A stretch of 64,000 nucleotides of DNA from a virus, in the IMG/VR virus record IMGVR_UViG_3300025864_000012, positions 1 to 64,000 of that record; one strand, 5' to 3'. The stretch's first letter is position 1, and each line of letters begins with the position of its first letter. The notes beneath the pieces are model-generated. The model had not been told where the DNA came from and made no database searches. It was given only the letters and a program-made list of their open reading frames with translations. Below, piece after piece: positions 7,463 through 14,653 of the stretch. A program made the translations under genes and the position numbers.

Positions 7463-7650
7463 CCCTCCACAAGAACACCACCAGCAAGAAGGCGCTGGAA
7501 GAGGCGCTGTCGCGTATGGATTTCTTCACCGCGTGGTTCACCGACTCCACCAAGCCGAACGACATGGAAGCCTGTAACGCTGCGTGGAAGGAGAGCCAAG
7601 AGCATGAGAGCCAGAGAGGGCATGAGGCAGGCAGGCAATACACAAGATAA
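7459..7650 (+). CDS. Hypothetical protein (63 aa)
   Basis: ATGA overlap with the previous gene. Hydrophilic and helical, ending in a His/Gln/Arg-rich tail. Its last 47 nt overlap the start of the following larger gene in another frame. Confidence 0.5.
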   Translation: MTLHKNTTSKKALEEALSRMDFFTAWFTDSTKPNDMEACNAAWKESQEHESQRGHEAGRQYTR

Positions 7651-8398
7651 GCGTATCTCTGCGCCAGAAGGGCTGGGCTTGCCGGACCTGAGCCGCCTGG
7701 AGGTTCTGCGAGCAATCGACAATGGGGAATGCCCCTTCTGCGGAAACGGTCCCCTTCATTCCGTGGGCAGGCACCTCAGCAAACACGGACTCAGGGCAAA
7801 CGATGTACGACGTCTGTATGGCATCACCAAGCAGCATGCGTTCGTCAGCACCGAAGTGTCTGCCAAGCTGAGTGAGGGCAACAACAGACGCCTGCTGGAC
7901 CCGCTGTACAAGGAGGAGATCACAACCCGTATCATCAAGGCACCACAGCCAAGCGGCGGTCCCCGGCACGGTGAGGCGGTGGACCACATACGAGAATCAA
8001 AGCGGGCGCACCGCTTCATGAGTGTTTGTGTTGCCTGCGGGTCCAAGTTTTGGAGCGCAAATGGTCGCCGCACGTGCAGTCCGCCTTGCGAACAGCAGGC
8101 GCGTCATGACAACGCAGCTCACGGGCTCATGAAGTGGAAATCCGAGCACCCAGAACAGGTCATTGAAAACGCCCGGAAGATGGGGAAGGCACAGAAAGGC
8201 CGTAAGTTAGGGCCAAAGTCAGCATCCCACAAGGCAGCGCTCTCGGCCTCCTGGACAGAAGAACGCCGCGAAGCCCTTCGCGAGCGCAACAGAAGCCACC
8301 GACATAAACCCTGGACCGAGGAGCGCCGCGAAGCTCTCCGTGAGCGCAACAGAAGCCGCCGCAAAAACAGGGGCGAGCCCGGCCAAGAATTGAGGTGA
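7604..8398 (+). CDS. Multi-zinc-finger protein with repeated basic C-terminal motif (264 aa)
   Basis: An N-terminal CPFCGNG...HSVGRHLSKHG (about residues 43-61) is a C2H2-like finger reminiscent of MucR/Ros-type knuckles. A second cluster (CVACGSKFW...RTCSPPC) follows at about 137-156. The C-terminus has two near-identical copies of WTEERREALRERNRS, similar to short DNA-binding repeats of homing endonucleases (NUMOD-type). No nuclease motif is visible, so it is best called a DNA-binding protein, perhaps derived from a mobile endonuclease. Confidence 0.6.
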   Translation: MRAREGMRQAGNTQDKRISAPEGLGLPDLSRLEVLRAIDNGECPFCGNGPLHSVGRHLSKHGLRANDVRRLYGITKQHAFVSTEVSAKLSEGNNRRLLDPLYKEEITTRIIKAPQPSGGPRHGEAVDHIRESKRAHRFMSVCVACGSKFWSANGRRTCSPPCEQQARHDNAAHGLMKWKSEHPEQVIENARKMGKAQKGRKLGPKSASHKAALSASWTEERREALRERNRSHRHKPWTEERREALRERNRSRRKNRGEPGQELR

Positions 8399-8399
8399 G

Positions 8400-8807
8400 A
8401 TGGCAATCGTAACGATCGGCTTCACCGGCACACAGAAGGGCATGTCGCCCGAACAGAAGCAGCAGCTCGAGGACTTGCTCTGGGCGCTGACTTCCTGCGG
8501 TACGCAGGTCGAACTTCACCACGGCGACTGTATCGGCGCTGACGCCGAAGCGCACGACATCGCAAGGCGATGCCAGGCCATAGTGCACATCCACCCATCA
8601 AGGTCACCACTCAAGCGGGCGTACCGCGAGGGTGACGTCATGTACGTCGAGAAGGAGAACCTCACGCGGAACCGAGACATCGTAGACGCCGGCAACCTGC
8701 TCATCGCAGCACCTGACAGCGACGTCGAACGCCTGCGGTCCGGTACGTGGGCAACCGTGCGCTACGCTCGCAAGTCTGGCAAGGTGGTACTCACCCTGGC
8801 CCGTTAG
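8400..8807 (+). CDS. SLOG/DprA-like Rossmann-fold protein (135 aa)
   Basis: The pattern GFTGTQKGM, then HHGDCIGADAEAH, HIHPSR, RNRDIVDAG and SGTWATVRYARKSGK matches small SLOG-superfamily proteins (DprA/LOG-like), which bind nucleotides or nucleic acid. Several phages carry such single-domain proteins with unproven roles, including possible sensing or handling of nucleotide signals. ATG at 8400 follows GAGGTGAG. Confidence 0.7.
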   Translation: MAIVTIGFTGTQKGMSPEQKQQLEDLLWALTSCGTQVELHHGDCIGADAEAHDIARRCQAIVHIHPSRSPLKRAYREGDVMYVEKENLTRNRDIVDAGNLLIAAPDSDVERLRSGTWATVRYARKSGKVVLTLAR

Positions 8808-8831
8808 CGAGCACACGAAAGGAGGAAAATC

Positions 8832-9023
8832 ATGGAAGCGGGCGTCTTCACACTCAACGTCGACACCGAACTCAACGACGATGGTAACATCACCGTTGCT
8901 GTGGAAGACAAGACGGTATTCCACGGCAACATGGTAGAGGCCGTCGCGGCTTGCGACGCCATTCAAAGGGTACTGGCTGCGGGCGGCTTCGCCGGGTTTA
9001 GCCAGGACCACAACCAGGGGTGA
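8832..9023 (+). CDS. Small hypothetical protein (63 aa)
   Basis: ATG at 8832 has GAAAGGAGGAAAATC upstream. Short alternating strands (VFTLNVDTEL, ITVAVEDKTVF) and an alanine-rich helix; no family recognised. It is followed by a 170-nt non-coding structured region. Confidence 0.6.
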   Translation: MEAGVFTLNVDTELNDDGNITVAVEDKTVFHGNMVEAVAACDAIQRVLAAGGFAGFSQDHNQG

Positions 9024-9196
9024 GGTTGGCCTACTGCCTGATGACAGGCGGATGCCGCGTCGGACGACGTGGCCGATCTCCGGCTAGGGGCTAGGCCAAC
9101 CATTCGTAATACCAGCTGGCGCTGGAAGAAGCAGCGAAACGGGGTTACGTTTCGACCAAAGCGGGCAGGTTTAGCTCATGAAGGAGCAGCTGGTAT
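9024..9196 (+). promoter_or_regulatory. Structured intergenic RNA: two multi-branched domains, the second covering a start codon
   Basis: Domain 1 is closed by a perfect 10-bp helix (9024-9033 with 9092-9101) enclosing three hairpins (GCCTG-ATGA-CAGGC; CCGCGTC/GACGTGG; GCCG/CGGC). Domain 2 is closed by a perfect 10-bp helix (9109-9118 with 9187-9196) and holds CGCTG/CAGCG, a perfect 7-bp CGAAACG/CGTTTCG hairpin and a GCTC/GAGC hairpin that pairs with the AAGGAG ribosome site. The 3' strand of domain 2 overlaps the ATG at 9195, so folding should block translation. It does not fit a hammerhead (no GAAA after CTGATGA in place). Candidate riboswitch-like or unknown RNA. Confidence 0.55.
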
Positions 9197-9416
9197 GAAC
9201 AAGAAACTCAAGCAAGCATTGGCCGAGATCCACGACAAAGCGCGATCGAATAAGCAACGGCTCGCGCTGCTGGACGCCGTGGACATGGCCATTGAAGAGG
9301 CCAGGGACACAGGTTACCTGGAAACCGCGAGCTGTCTCCAGACTGTTCGCGGGATTCTTGTGCTCTACAACGCAGGAATCATCACCATAAGTTCGCAACA
9401 GGCAGAGAAGAGGTGA
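9195..9416 (+). CDS. Helical hypothetical protein (73 aa)
   Basis: ATG at 9195 has AAGGAG 8 nt upstream; both signals are inside the helix of the structured leader. The protein is helical (KKLKQALAEIHDKARSNKQR) with no known motif. Confidence 0.6.
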   Translation: MNKKLKQALAEIHDKARSNKQRLALLDAVDMAIEEARDTGYLETASCLQTVRGILVLYNAGIITISSQQAEKR

Positions 9417-9421
9417 GTAAT

Positions 9422-9712
9422 ATGCCGCGTAGAATTGACGAAGACCCACAGAAGCGGGGCTTCTCCATCGTGGACAGCCGTAGAGTCAAGAAGCTGTTTG
9501 TACACGTCAGGCCCTCCCGCCTCCACGTAAAGGGGGAGGACGAGGACCATGTTGTCTACACACTGACGGTAGAGGTCACGATCGGCACGCACGATCGTTC
9601 CGCAATCGTCTCAGCATTCCGCAGACTGGGCGTCTGGTTCGAAGAGGAAACCCGTCCGAGCAAACAGGGCGAGCAGGAGAGGGTAAACGACAAGACCCGG
9701 AATGTCGCCTAA
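9422..9712 (+). CDS. Hypothetical protein (96 aa)
   Basis: ATG at 9422 follows GAAGAGGTGAG; GTG at 9413 is an alternative. Alternating strands (KLFVHVRPSRLHV, VVYTLTVEVTIGTH) suggest a small beta-rich fold; no family recognised. Confidence 0.6.
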   Translation: MPRRIDEDPQKRGFSIVDSRRVKKLFVHVRPSRLHVKGEDEDHVVYTLTVEVTIGTHDRSAIVSAFRRLGVWFEEETRPSKQGEQERVNDKTRNVA

Positions 9713-9724
9713 CCGAACCATCCC

Positions 9725-9770
9725 GCATTGGGGGTGAGCGCAAGAGTTTACATACGCTTGCCCCCGATGC
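9725..9770 (+). promoter_or_regulatory. Long intergenic hairpin (16 bp)
   Basis: GCATTGGGGGTGAGCG (9725-9740) pairs over its full length, with three G-U wobbles, to CGCTTGCCCC... (9755-9770); the loop is 14 nt. It lies 42 nt before the GTG of the next gene. There is no U-run after it, so it is not a standard terminator; mRNA stabilisation or processing is more likely. Confidence 0.5.
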
Positions 9771-9811
9771 AACGTAACCCCTCAAACGTGCAATCCCAGA
9801 AGGGAGACATT

Positions 9812-10681
9812 GTGGTTGACATAGCAAAACTGGTGTACGCGCAGCTCAAGGAACGTCCTGAGTTTGCGTGGCTCGGCATTCTCGAAGCCGTGAGCGAGCA
9901 ACTCGAGAAGGAACTGACGACCCGTGACGAAGCCATCACAGGGCAACTCCACGACATCCAGGAGCAGCTCACGCAAATGCGGGAGCTCGTGACGGCCGCT
10001 CCCGCTGTCACCTCGCAAGAGGCTGAGAACATCGCGCCCACCTCCGCAGCCAGGTTCGACGTCGAGATCCAGGACCGCCACAAGCGGGGAGTCAGGGTGA
10101 TCACCGCCCCGCAGCCCGCCATAGGAGGCTACCGGGCGGTCCTCGACCACTTCCTCGCTTCGGTCGAGAAGCGGGTGGTCGTGGACATGCTGAAGGACGG
10201 CCGGCACAGCATCACGGTCTACGACGGCTTCAAGCGACACATCAACTCAGAGGACCACATCGGCGTTCGCGTGCGTCGGGGTGACGTCATCTTGGAGAAG
10301 GAGGCCCCGGACCCTCAACCAGCCGCTCCAGCACGTAAAGCAATCCTAGATCGCGCGCAGCTGGAGCGGCTACCCGAAGACAAGCGCACACACGCCAACG
10401 GCCGGTTCTGTCAACTGCCGGGCTGCGGCATGCCACTGATTGACCATCAGCGCAAATACTGCTCGTTCAAGCACGTCACCGGGCACCGCGAGTACATGCG
10501 GGCTCGTGGCATCGACCGACAGACGGTGGAGCCCTTCTCATGCGTGCCGGAAGACATCGGCATACGCGGCGTCACCGTTGTTTGCGGCGAGGCCATACGT
10601 GCTTCACGGCAGAGCGACGGTGGTCCTGGCAGCGACCATGAGCTGGCCGCTGTCGGCAGCAATAGCGTGGGTGCCCCGTAA
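9812..10681 (+). CDS. Coiled-coil protein with C-terminal zinc knuckle (289 aa)
   Basis: GTG at 9812 is chosen because AGAAGGGAG lies 7 nt upstream and the in-frame codons before it fall in the hairpin at 9725-9770. Residues 30-75 form a coiled coil (EQLEKELTTRDEAITGQL). A C-terminal CQLPGCGMPLIDHQRKYCSF (about residues 195-214) is a CxxxxC...C knuckle like those in phage proteins that recognise nucleic acid. The final segment is low-complexity. Function unknown. Confidence 0.65.
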   Translation: MVDIAKLVYAQLKERPEFAWLGILEAVSEQLEKELTTRDEAITGQLHDIQEQLTQMRELVTAAPAVTSQEAENIAPTSAARFDVEIQDRHKRGVRVITAPQPAIGGYRAVLDHFLASVEKRVVVDMLKDGRHSITVYDGFKRHINSEDHIGVRVRRGDVILEKEAPDPQPAAPARKAILDRAQLERLPEDKRTHANGRFCQLPGCGMPLIDHQRKYCSFKHVTGHREYMRARGIDRQTVEPFSCVPEDIGIRGVTVVCGEAIRASRQSDGGPGSDHELAAVGSNSVGAP

Positions 10682-10694
10682 CAGGGGCACCCAC
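10667..10694 (+). terminator. Perfect 11-bp hairpin spanning a stop codon
   Basis: GTGGGTGCCCC (10667-10677) pairs perfectly with GGGGCACCCAC (10684-10694); the 6-nt loop GTAACA contains the TAA stop of the preceding gene. No U-run follows, so it could be a weak terminator, an mRNA-end protector or a translation-linked attenuator before the lipoprotein gene. Confidence 0.5.
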
Positions 10695-10714
10695 CAACTC
10701 AACAAGGAGGAACC

Positions 10715-11260
10715 ATGAAACACCCGAAGCGAGGCGGCGTCGCACTCATCGCGGCGCTCGCGCTCGCCCTCGGCGTCATCGCATGCGGCTCGGGGCAACC
10801 GGTGCCGGCTGTGACGGTCACCGAACCGGCCATTGCCACGCCCGTGGCCACGCCCACACTCACCAATGACGAGTTCCACGTCGCCGAGTGGGCGCAAGCG
10901 CACCTACCAGCAATGAGGAGCGTACTGAATGACGAGGAGGCATCCATAGACCACGGCTTGAACTTCCAATTCAGCAGCGCCGCCGGCCATATCACCCGCT
11001 ACACCGACAACCTTGTCGCCTCATGGAAGAGCTGGAACCGCTTCGACCTTGTGGGTGGCAGGGTGACCACGCTCGAAGCCTACATCAACCGCACACTTCG
11101 AGGCTTGAGGACTTCGGGGTTAGTCATCGCGAATGCGCTCTCCCTCAGCAATGTCAGTGACTCCGACATGGTGCGCGCAGCCAACGGCATGCGTCAAGCC
11201 AAGGATGGCATTGTTCACATCCAAGCGCAACTCGACAATCTCGCGACCCAAGTCTACTGA
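10715..11260 (+). CDS. Putative lipoprotein (181 aa)
   Basis: The N-terminus has a positively charged end (MKHPKRGG), a hydrophobic stretch (VALIAALALALGVIA) and a lipobox-like IACGS, so residue Cys24 is the likely lipidation site. A Thr/Pro/Val linker (TVTEPAIATPVATPT) precedes a helical domain. Phage lipoproteins can act at the host surface, for example in superinfection exclusion, but this is inference. It is the last gene of the + strand block and meets the - strand block 2 nt later. Confidence 0.7.
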   Translation: MKHPKRGGVALIAALALALGVIACGSGQPVPAVTVTEPAIATPVATPTLTNDEFHVAEWAQAHLPAMRSVLNDEEASIDHGLNFQFSSAAGHITRYTDNLVASWKSWNRFDLVGGRVTTLEAYINRTLRGLRTSGLVIANALSLSNVSDSDMVRAANGMRQAKDGIVHIQAQLDNLATQVY

Positions 11261-11262
11261 TC

Positions 11263-11400
11263 TTAGGGGCAGTCGGCATCGAGTGGGTCAAGCCATGGAA
11301 TGTAGACTGCGGACAGTACCTCTAACCCGCTTGTCTGCACATCGACATAGATGCCGCTCTCATCCACGAACGAGTGCATTGTCAGGACGATGGTGGGCAC
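11263..11400 (-). CDS. Small acidic hypothetical protein (45 aa)
   Basis: GTG at 11400 lies just after the end of the upstream gene with AGAGATAG as a weak ribosome site. Sequence PTIVLTMHSFVDESGIYVDV has a beta-strand pattern. Its stop is 2 nt from the stop of the convergent lipoprotein gene, so there is no room for a separate terminator. Confidence 0.45.
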   Translation of the reverse strand: MPTIVLTMHSFVDESGIYVDVQTSGLEVLSAVYIPWLDPLDADCP

Positions 11401-11409
11401 CTATCTCTA

Positions 11410-11622
11410 TCAGCCATCGCTGGCTTGGTCTAATACGTGCCGCAGCACGGCCGCGAGGTTCGCAGAGCTATCGTCCACCAGTTCATAGGTCACGACGATG
11501 GTCTTCCCGCATGCACCGTTGTAGCCCCGCTCGGCGAACACCCACTCGCCATTACTGTTCCGCCACACATCTAGGCCCATGTCTTCAGCTACAGATTCTG
11601 CCTTGTCGTTGATCGCGGTCAT
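11410..11622 (-). CDS. Hypothetical protein (70 aa)
   Basis: ATG at 11622 follows CAGAGGGGGAAAT. It begins MTAINDKAESVAEDMG and ends in an alpha helix; one Cys pair is too sparse for a metal site. No family recognised. Confidence 0.6.
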   Translation of the reverse strand: MTAINDKAESVAEDMGLDVWRNSNGEWVFAERGYNGACGKTIVVTYELVDDSSANLAAVLRHVLDQASDG

Positions 11623-11636
11623 ATTTCCCCCTCTGG

Positions 11637-12014
11637 CTAGAATTCCCGTTTCCGCCGCTTGACCGCATTCGCTATCATGCCGCCTTGCTTGGCTTGACAG
11701 CGGTAGCAGTGGACCCTCATAGGGCCATCCTCTTCCCCGCCAAGGGCGACCGGGTTGATGTGGTCTGCTGTTAGCCTGACCGGGCTTCCATCTCTGAATG
11801 TGTCTTTGTGGTGGCAAAGAGGGCAGTAATCACCCCAAATATCGCGCCACTCAGCCACGGCCTTTCGGCGCAGCGCCCGGCAGGCATCATACCTTGGCCT
11901 CCGCTGCTTGCGTGGCTTGCTCTTTGCAAACGGTTTGGGAATATCCCGGGGGTGGCAAACGCAAGTTCGCCTGCGACAACGCGGACAAGGCTTATTCCTA
12001 GCCGACCATGCCAT
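11637..12014 (-). CDS. HNH endonuclease with zinc knuckles (125 aa)
   Basis: The C-terminal half shows an HNH core (DYCPLCHHKDTF, then LTADHINPVALGG and MRVHCYRC), the His-Asn-His fold bracketed by zinc-binding CxxC pairs. The basic N-terminus has another Cys cluster (CPRCRRRTCVC). ATG at 12014 (GGGGGTGGCA upstream) is preferred over the longer frame because it overlaps the end of the preceding HNH gene. Likely a free-standing homing endonuclease or DNA-processing nuclease. Confidence 0.75.
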   Translation of the reverse strand: MAWSARNKPCPRCRRRTCVCHPRDIPKPFAKSKPRKQRRPRYDACRALRRKAVAEWRDIWGDYCPLCHHKDTFRDGSPVRLTADHINPVALGGEEDGPMRVHCYRCQAKQGGMIANAVKRRKREF

Positions 12015-12453
12015 TGCCACCCCCGGACTTGCGCCTTGTTGCACCCCTAGCCTCAAGCTCCGCCACCAAGCCAACATCACCACGCCCTAGCGCCAGACGG
12101 ATGCGCAGGTGCTCAGACTTCGTTAGCGATATGAGGTTGTAGAGATCGTTGTTAGAACGATCGCCGTCGCGATGGTGAATATCATAGGCTTGGCCGTTGG
12201 TGTAGCGCGGAACAGGCCCCCACGCGGCCTCGTAAATGCTGCGGCACAGTTGCTTATGTTGTCCTGACATCAATGAGCCGTAGTTTGGCCCTCGCAACTT
12301 GAGACTACGCTTCAGCTTGGTCTCTTCGGTTTGCTGAAAGCCAAGACTGTTGCCATTTCCGACCTTCCCGCGACTCTGTGCTGCTATGTGTTCTGCACTG
12401 AGCTTGACGCCCTTGTGTGACGCAGACATTTTGGCCCGCGACCCGGGAGACAT
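11998..12453 (-). CDS. NUMOD3-type HNH homing endonuclease, copy 1 (151 aa)
   Basis: N-terminal NUMOD3-like repeats (SPGSRAKMSASHKGVKLS) precede a DNA-recognition part (IYEAAWGPVPR) and an HNH core (YDIHHRDGDRSNNDLYNLI...SEH). This is the first of five related copies in the window; it is the most divergent. ATG at 12453 has AAGGGTGAG upstream. It sits 10 nt after the upstream gene's stop and would promote its own spread by cutting DNA lacking it. Confidence 0.8.
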   Translation of the reverse strand: MSPGSRAKMSASHKGVKLSAEHIAAQSRGKVGNGNSLGFQQTEETKLKRSLKLRGPNYGSLMSGQHKQLCRSIYEAAWGPVPRYTNGQAYDIHHRDGDRSNNDLYNLISLTKSEHLRIRLALGRGDVGLVAELEARGATRRKSGGGNGMVG

Positions 12454-12463
12454 AGTCTCACCC

Positions 12464-12916
12464 TTACGCAGTGCCAACCTCCGTCACAAAATGCATGAGG
12501 TTCTTCGCCTCATAAGCCGAATCCGGCAGATACGTCAGCGCCTCGAATATCTCCAGGAACAGACCGCCCCGCGCTTCAACATCTCTCCTGCGCTCCAACC
12601 ACGCGTCATGTCGGCGCTGGTTGATCTTCTCGAGTTCCGCCCTCTCCCAGCGTGTCAGCAGCGTTTTCTTGGCGCTGCGGGGGTAGTCTCGTTCTCCCAC
12701 CCCCATGTAGCTCAGCCATACGGCGAGGTGATGATCTTCACGAGCTTCCCGCCGGGCGGCCCTCTCGTAGCTGGGCAAACCTCCTGAGCGCACAACTTGC
12801 TGATCTGGCCGCATACGCTTACGTGGCTTTCGTTGTTTCTTTTCCAGTAGGTTCCCCCCCTTCGTTTCACAGAGTTCCGAAGTCACCACCCGCTGCTTCG
12901 GATTTCGCAGCACCAC
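12464..12916 (-). CDS. Basic hypothetical protein (up to 150 aa)
   Basis: The frame is open from GTG at 12916 but a G-run (GGGGGG) lies just before an in-frame CTG-GAA-AAG (LEKKQRKPRKR), so the true start may be internal. The protein is strongly basic and helical (RWERAELEKINQRRHDAWLERRR). No family recognised. Confidence 0.5.
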   Translation of the reverse strand: MVLRNPKQRVVTSELCETKGGNLLEKKQRKPRKRMRPDQQVVRSGGLPSYERAARREAREDHHLAVWLSYMGVGERDYPRSAKKTLLTRWERAELEKINQRRHDAWLERRRDVEARGGLFLEIFEALTYLPDSAYEAKNLMHFVTEVGTA

Positions 12917-12934
12917 TTAGCACTTTATGAAAAG

Positions 12935-13002
12935 TCGCTGCGTCCGCGGGGAAAATACCCCCTGACCTTATAGGCACGTCCACGCGCGCATATTTGCAGC
13001 GA
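12935..13002 (-). promoter_or_regulatory. Intergenic stem-loop region
   Basis: On the - strand TCGCTGC (13002-12996) pairs with GCAGCGA (12941-12935), enclosing a GGGG/CCCC hairpin. It occupies nearly all the gap between homing endonuclease copy 2 and the next gene. It may be a relic of the endonuclease insertion or a leader for the downstream gene. Confidence 0.35.
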
Positions 13003-13380
13003 TTATTGGAAAAACACCTGCAAATCGGCATGAAAATTTCCCCTCACGGTGAGCGCCTGACAAGCGCACGGTTTCCGCCTACTCTCCCCGACAGCGTCCA
13101 TCTCAGATGCAAGGTCCCAGTCGCCACGCCTCAATGCATTCCCAAGCGTCCTGTGCTCGGAATTGGTGAGGGCAATCAAGTTCTCCGGATCGTCGTTCTG
13201 GCGATTGCCATCACGATGGTGAATGTCGTACGCATGCCCGTTGTCCTCGCGTGGTATCTGACCCCAGGCAGCTTCATAGACCCTGGCGCAATAGCCGCTA
13301 TCGGCGCGGTAGTTCGGACCCCTGAGAGCGGCGCTCATCTTCGCCTTCGTCCCAGCCGTATGGTGGCTACCCTTCCGCAT
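13003..13380 (-). CDS. NUMOD3-type HNH homing endonuclease, copy 2 (125 aa)
   Basis: Starts MRKGSHHTAGTKAKMSAA (one NUMOD3 unit only), then RVYEAAWGQIPRE and the HNH core YDIHHRDGNRQNDDPENLI...SEH. ATG at 13380 has GGAAGGGG upstream and overlaps the end of the preceding gene by 14 nt. The C-terminal tail (NFHADLQVFFQ) is not shared by the other copies and may be read-through into flanking DNA. Confidence 0.82.
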   Translation of the reverse strand: MRKGSHHTAGTKAKMSAALRGPNYRADSGYCARVYEAAWGQIPREDNGHAYDIHHRDGNRQNDDPENLIALTNSEHRTLGNALRRGDWDLASEMDAVGESRRKPCACQALTVRGNFHADLQVFFQ

Positions 13381-13861
13381 CCACCCCTTCCACGCCTTCT
13401 TCAAGAAGCGCGAGCGCCTGGTGATAGACACGTCTCACTGTACTGTCCGAACAGCCTATGCCGCGAGCGATGGCGCGAAGACTCCAGTCTCCGTCGAATC
13501 GCAGCTGTAAAATCATGAGCTGGCGTTCGGTGAGAAGTGGCTCTAGTGGCTGTCGCTTCGCACATACAACAGGAGCATCGCCATCTGGTTCCTTCCGACC
13601 CGTAACGTAGTCGACCTGCTCCTCCGGAAGCCCCAGCTTGTCGGCAATGAACTCACTAGATGCACCAGCTGCTGCCATCCGACGGACAAGGAGAAGTGTT
13701 ATCTCGTTCAGACGCTCAGCCCAACCGGATTTCGGTAGCGGTAGCACTGTCTCGTGCGATCCATCGCGACACCGACCACCGAATGCCGGCCGCTCCGGGG
13801 GCAGAACCTTCTCGAGCTTGATCACGCCGCCCGTTGCGGGCAGCCGCCCTTTACTTGTCAT
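13367..13861 (-). CDS. Sigma-70 region 4-like HTH protein (164 aa)
   Basis: Residues about 108-152 (LTERQLMILQLRF, then SLRAIARGIGCSDSTVRRVY) are a helix-turn-helix of the sigma region 4/LuxR type. An earlier segment (ASSEFIADKLGLPEEQVDYV) looks like a second helix-turn-helix. It could be a transcription factor or a DNA-packaging small subunit. Its stop region overlaps homing endonuclease copy 2. Confidence 0.65.
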   Translation of the reverse strand: MTSKGRLPATGGVIKLEKVLPPERPAFGGRCRDGSHETVLPLPKSGWAERLNEITLLLVRRMAAAGASSEFIADKLGLPEEQVDYVTGRKEPDGDAPVVCAKRQPLEPLLTERQLMILQLRFDGDWSLRAIARGIGCSDSTVRRVYHQALALLEEGVEGVDAEG

Positions 13862-14064
13862 CGTCGGGTCTTCACCCCCCTGCCGTCTGGAAGCTCGGCC
13901 TCAAGCTGCGCTTCTGTGTGCCACACGCCATGGGGGTCGCCATCATGAGTCACATACCACCAGCGCAGCCCTAGGTCCCAGCGCGGCCCCTGCGAAATGA
14001 GGCCAACGCCGTCGGCCTTGCCATCACGCCTGCCTTCCCAGTAGCGCACGCGCTGGCGCATCAT
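13858..14064 (-). CDS. Hypothetical protein (68 aa)
   Basis: ATG-ATG start at 14064-14059 with GGGGGAG upstream; TTG at 14073 is an alternative. Trp-rich (RWDLGLRWWYVTHDGD). Overlaps the next gene by ATGA. Confidence 0.5.
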   Translation of the reverse strand: MMRQRVRYWEGRRDGKADGVGLISQGPRWDLGLRWWYVTHDGDPHGVWHTEAQLEAELPDGRGVKTRR

Positions 14065-14069
14065 CGGGC

Positions 14070-14243
14070 TCAATACTCCCCCTTCTCCTCGGCTCGGTCA
14101 CGCGCCAAATCTGCCCGGTCCTCGAGTGTCAGCGGCTCAGCCTCCTCTTCGTGGTTGGCGGGATCGTCATTCCCGAAATTTCCGGTTATCCAACAATCAA
14201 GGGCTTCACCGATGTCACGCCCGTTGTGGTCGTAGAACGCCAT
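14070..14243 (-). CDS. Small acidic protein (57 aa)
   Basis: ATG at 14243 overlaps the TGA stop of ssb (ATGG/TGA junction). The frame reads MAFYDHNGRDIGEALDCWITG and ends in an acidic EEKGEY. Operon position directly after ssb suggests co-expression with replication functions; no family recognised. Confidence 0.6.
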   Translation of the reverse strand: MAFYDHNGRDIGEALDCWITGNFGNDDPANHEEEAEPLTLEDRADLARDRAEEKGEY

Positions 14244-14653
14244 CAGAACGGGATGTCGGCGTCGGAAACCTCGGCGGAATCACCGCCAGCCGAAGCAGAG
14301 CCTTCGGAGCCACCCCCACCCTTACCCCTGGGCGTCAGGAACACCACGCTATCGGCGACGATCTCCACCTTCGTGCGTCGCTGCCCCTCATCGCTCTGCC
14401 ACTCACTCCAGCGCAACCGACCGTCGATGCCGACCTGCTTACCCTTCGCCAGCCACTCGGCGCAGCTCTCTGCCTGCTTGCCGAACACAACGACGTCGAA
14501 GAAGTTGGCGTAGTCAACCCACTCGCCGTCCTTCTTGATGCGGTCGTTGACAGCGACCCTCATCTTGGTGAGCGACGAACCACTGTGCGTGGCGCGCATC
14601 TCCGGGTCTCTGGTGAGGTTCCCCACAATCACTACACGGTTGATTGCCGCCAT
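14243..14653 (-). CDS. ssb: Single-stranded DNA-binding protein (136 aa)
   Basis: The OB-fold start AAINRVVIVGNLTRDPEMR and the segments WVDYANFFDVVVFGKQAE and KGKQVGIDGRLRW are characteristic of bacterial-type SSB. A glycine-rich linker leads to the acidic C-terminal tail SDADIPF, the tip that recruits replication and repair partners. It covers ssDNA during phage replication. The gene lies within a compact cluster after a terminase-small-subunit-like gene. Confidence 0.95.
   Translation of the reverse strand: MAAINRVVIVGNLTRDPEMRATHSGSSLTKMRVAVNDRIKKDGEWVDYANFFDVVVFGKQAESCAEWLAKGKQVGIDGRLRWSEWQSDEGQRRTKVEIVADSVVFLTPRGKGGGGSEGSASAGGDSAEVSDADIPF

Noticed and set aside
9024-9101. A fifth hammerhead (CTGATGA present)
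   Set aside because: No GAAA lies in the right place between a stem II and stem III; the sequence prefers a multi-hairpin fold.
11998-13431. Group I intron-borne homing endonucleases
   Set aside because: Flanking genes are intact with overlapping starts and stops, and no intron core or split exons were seen.
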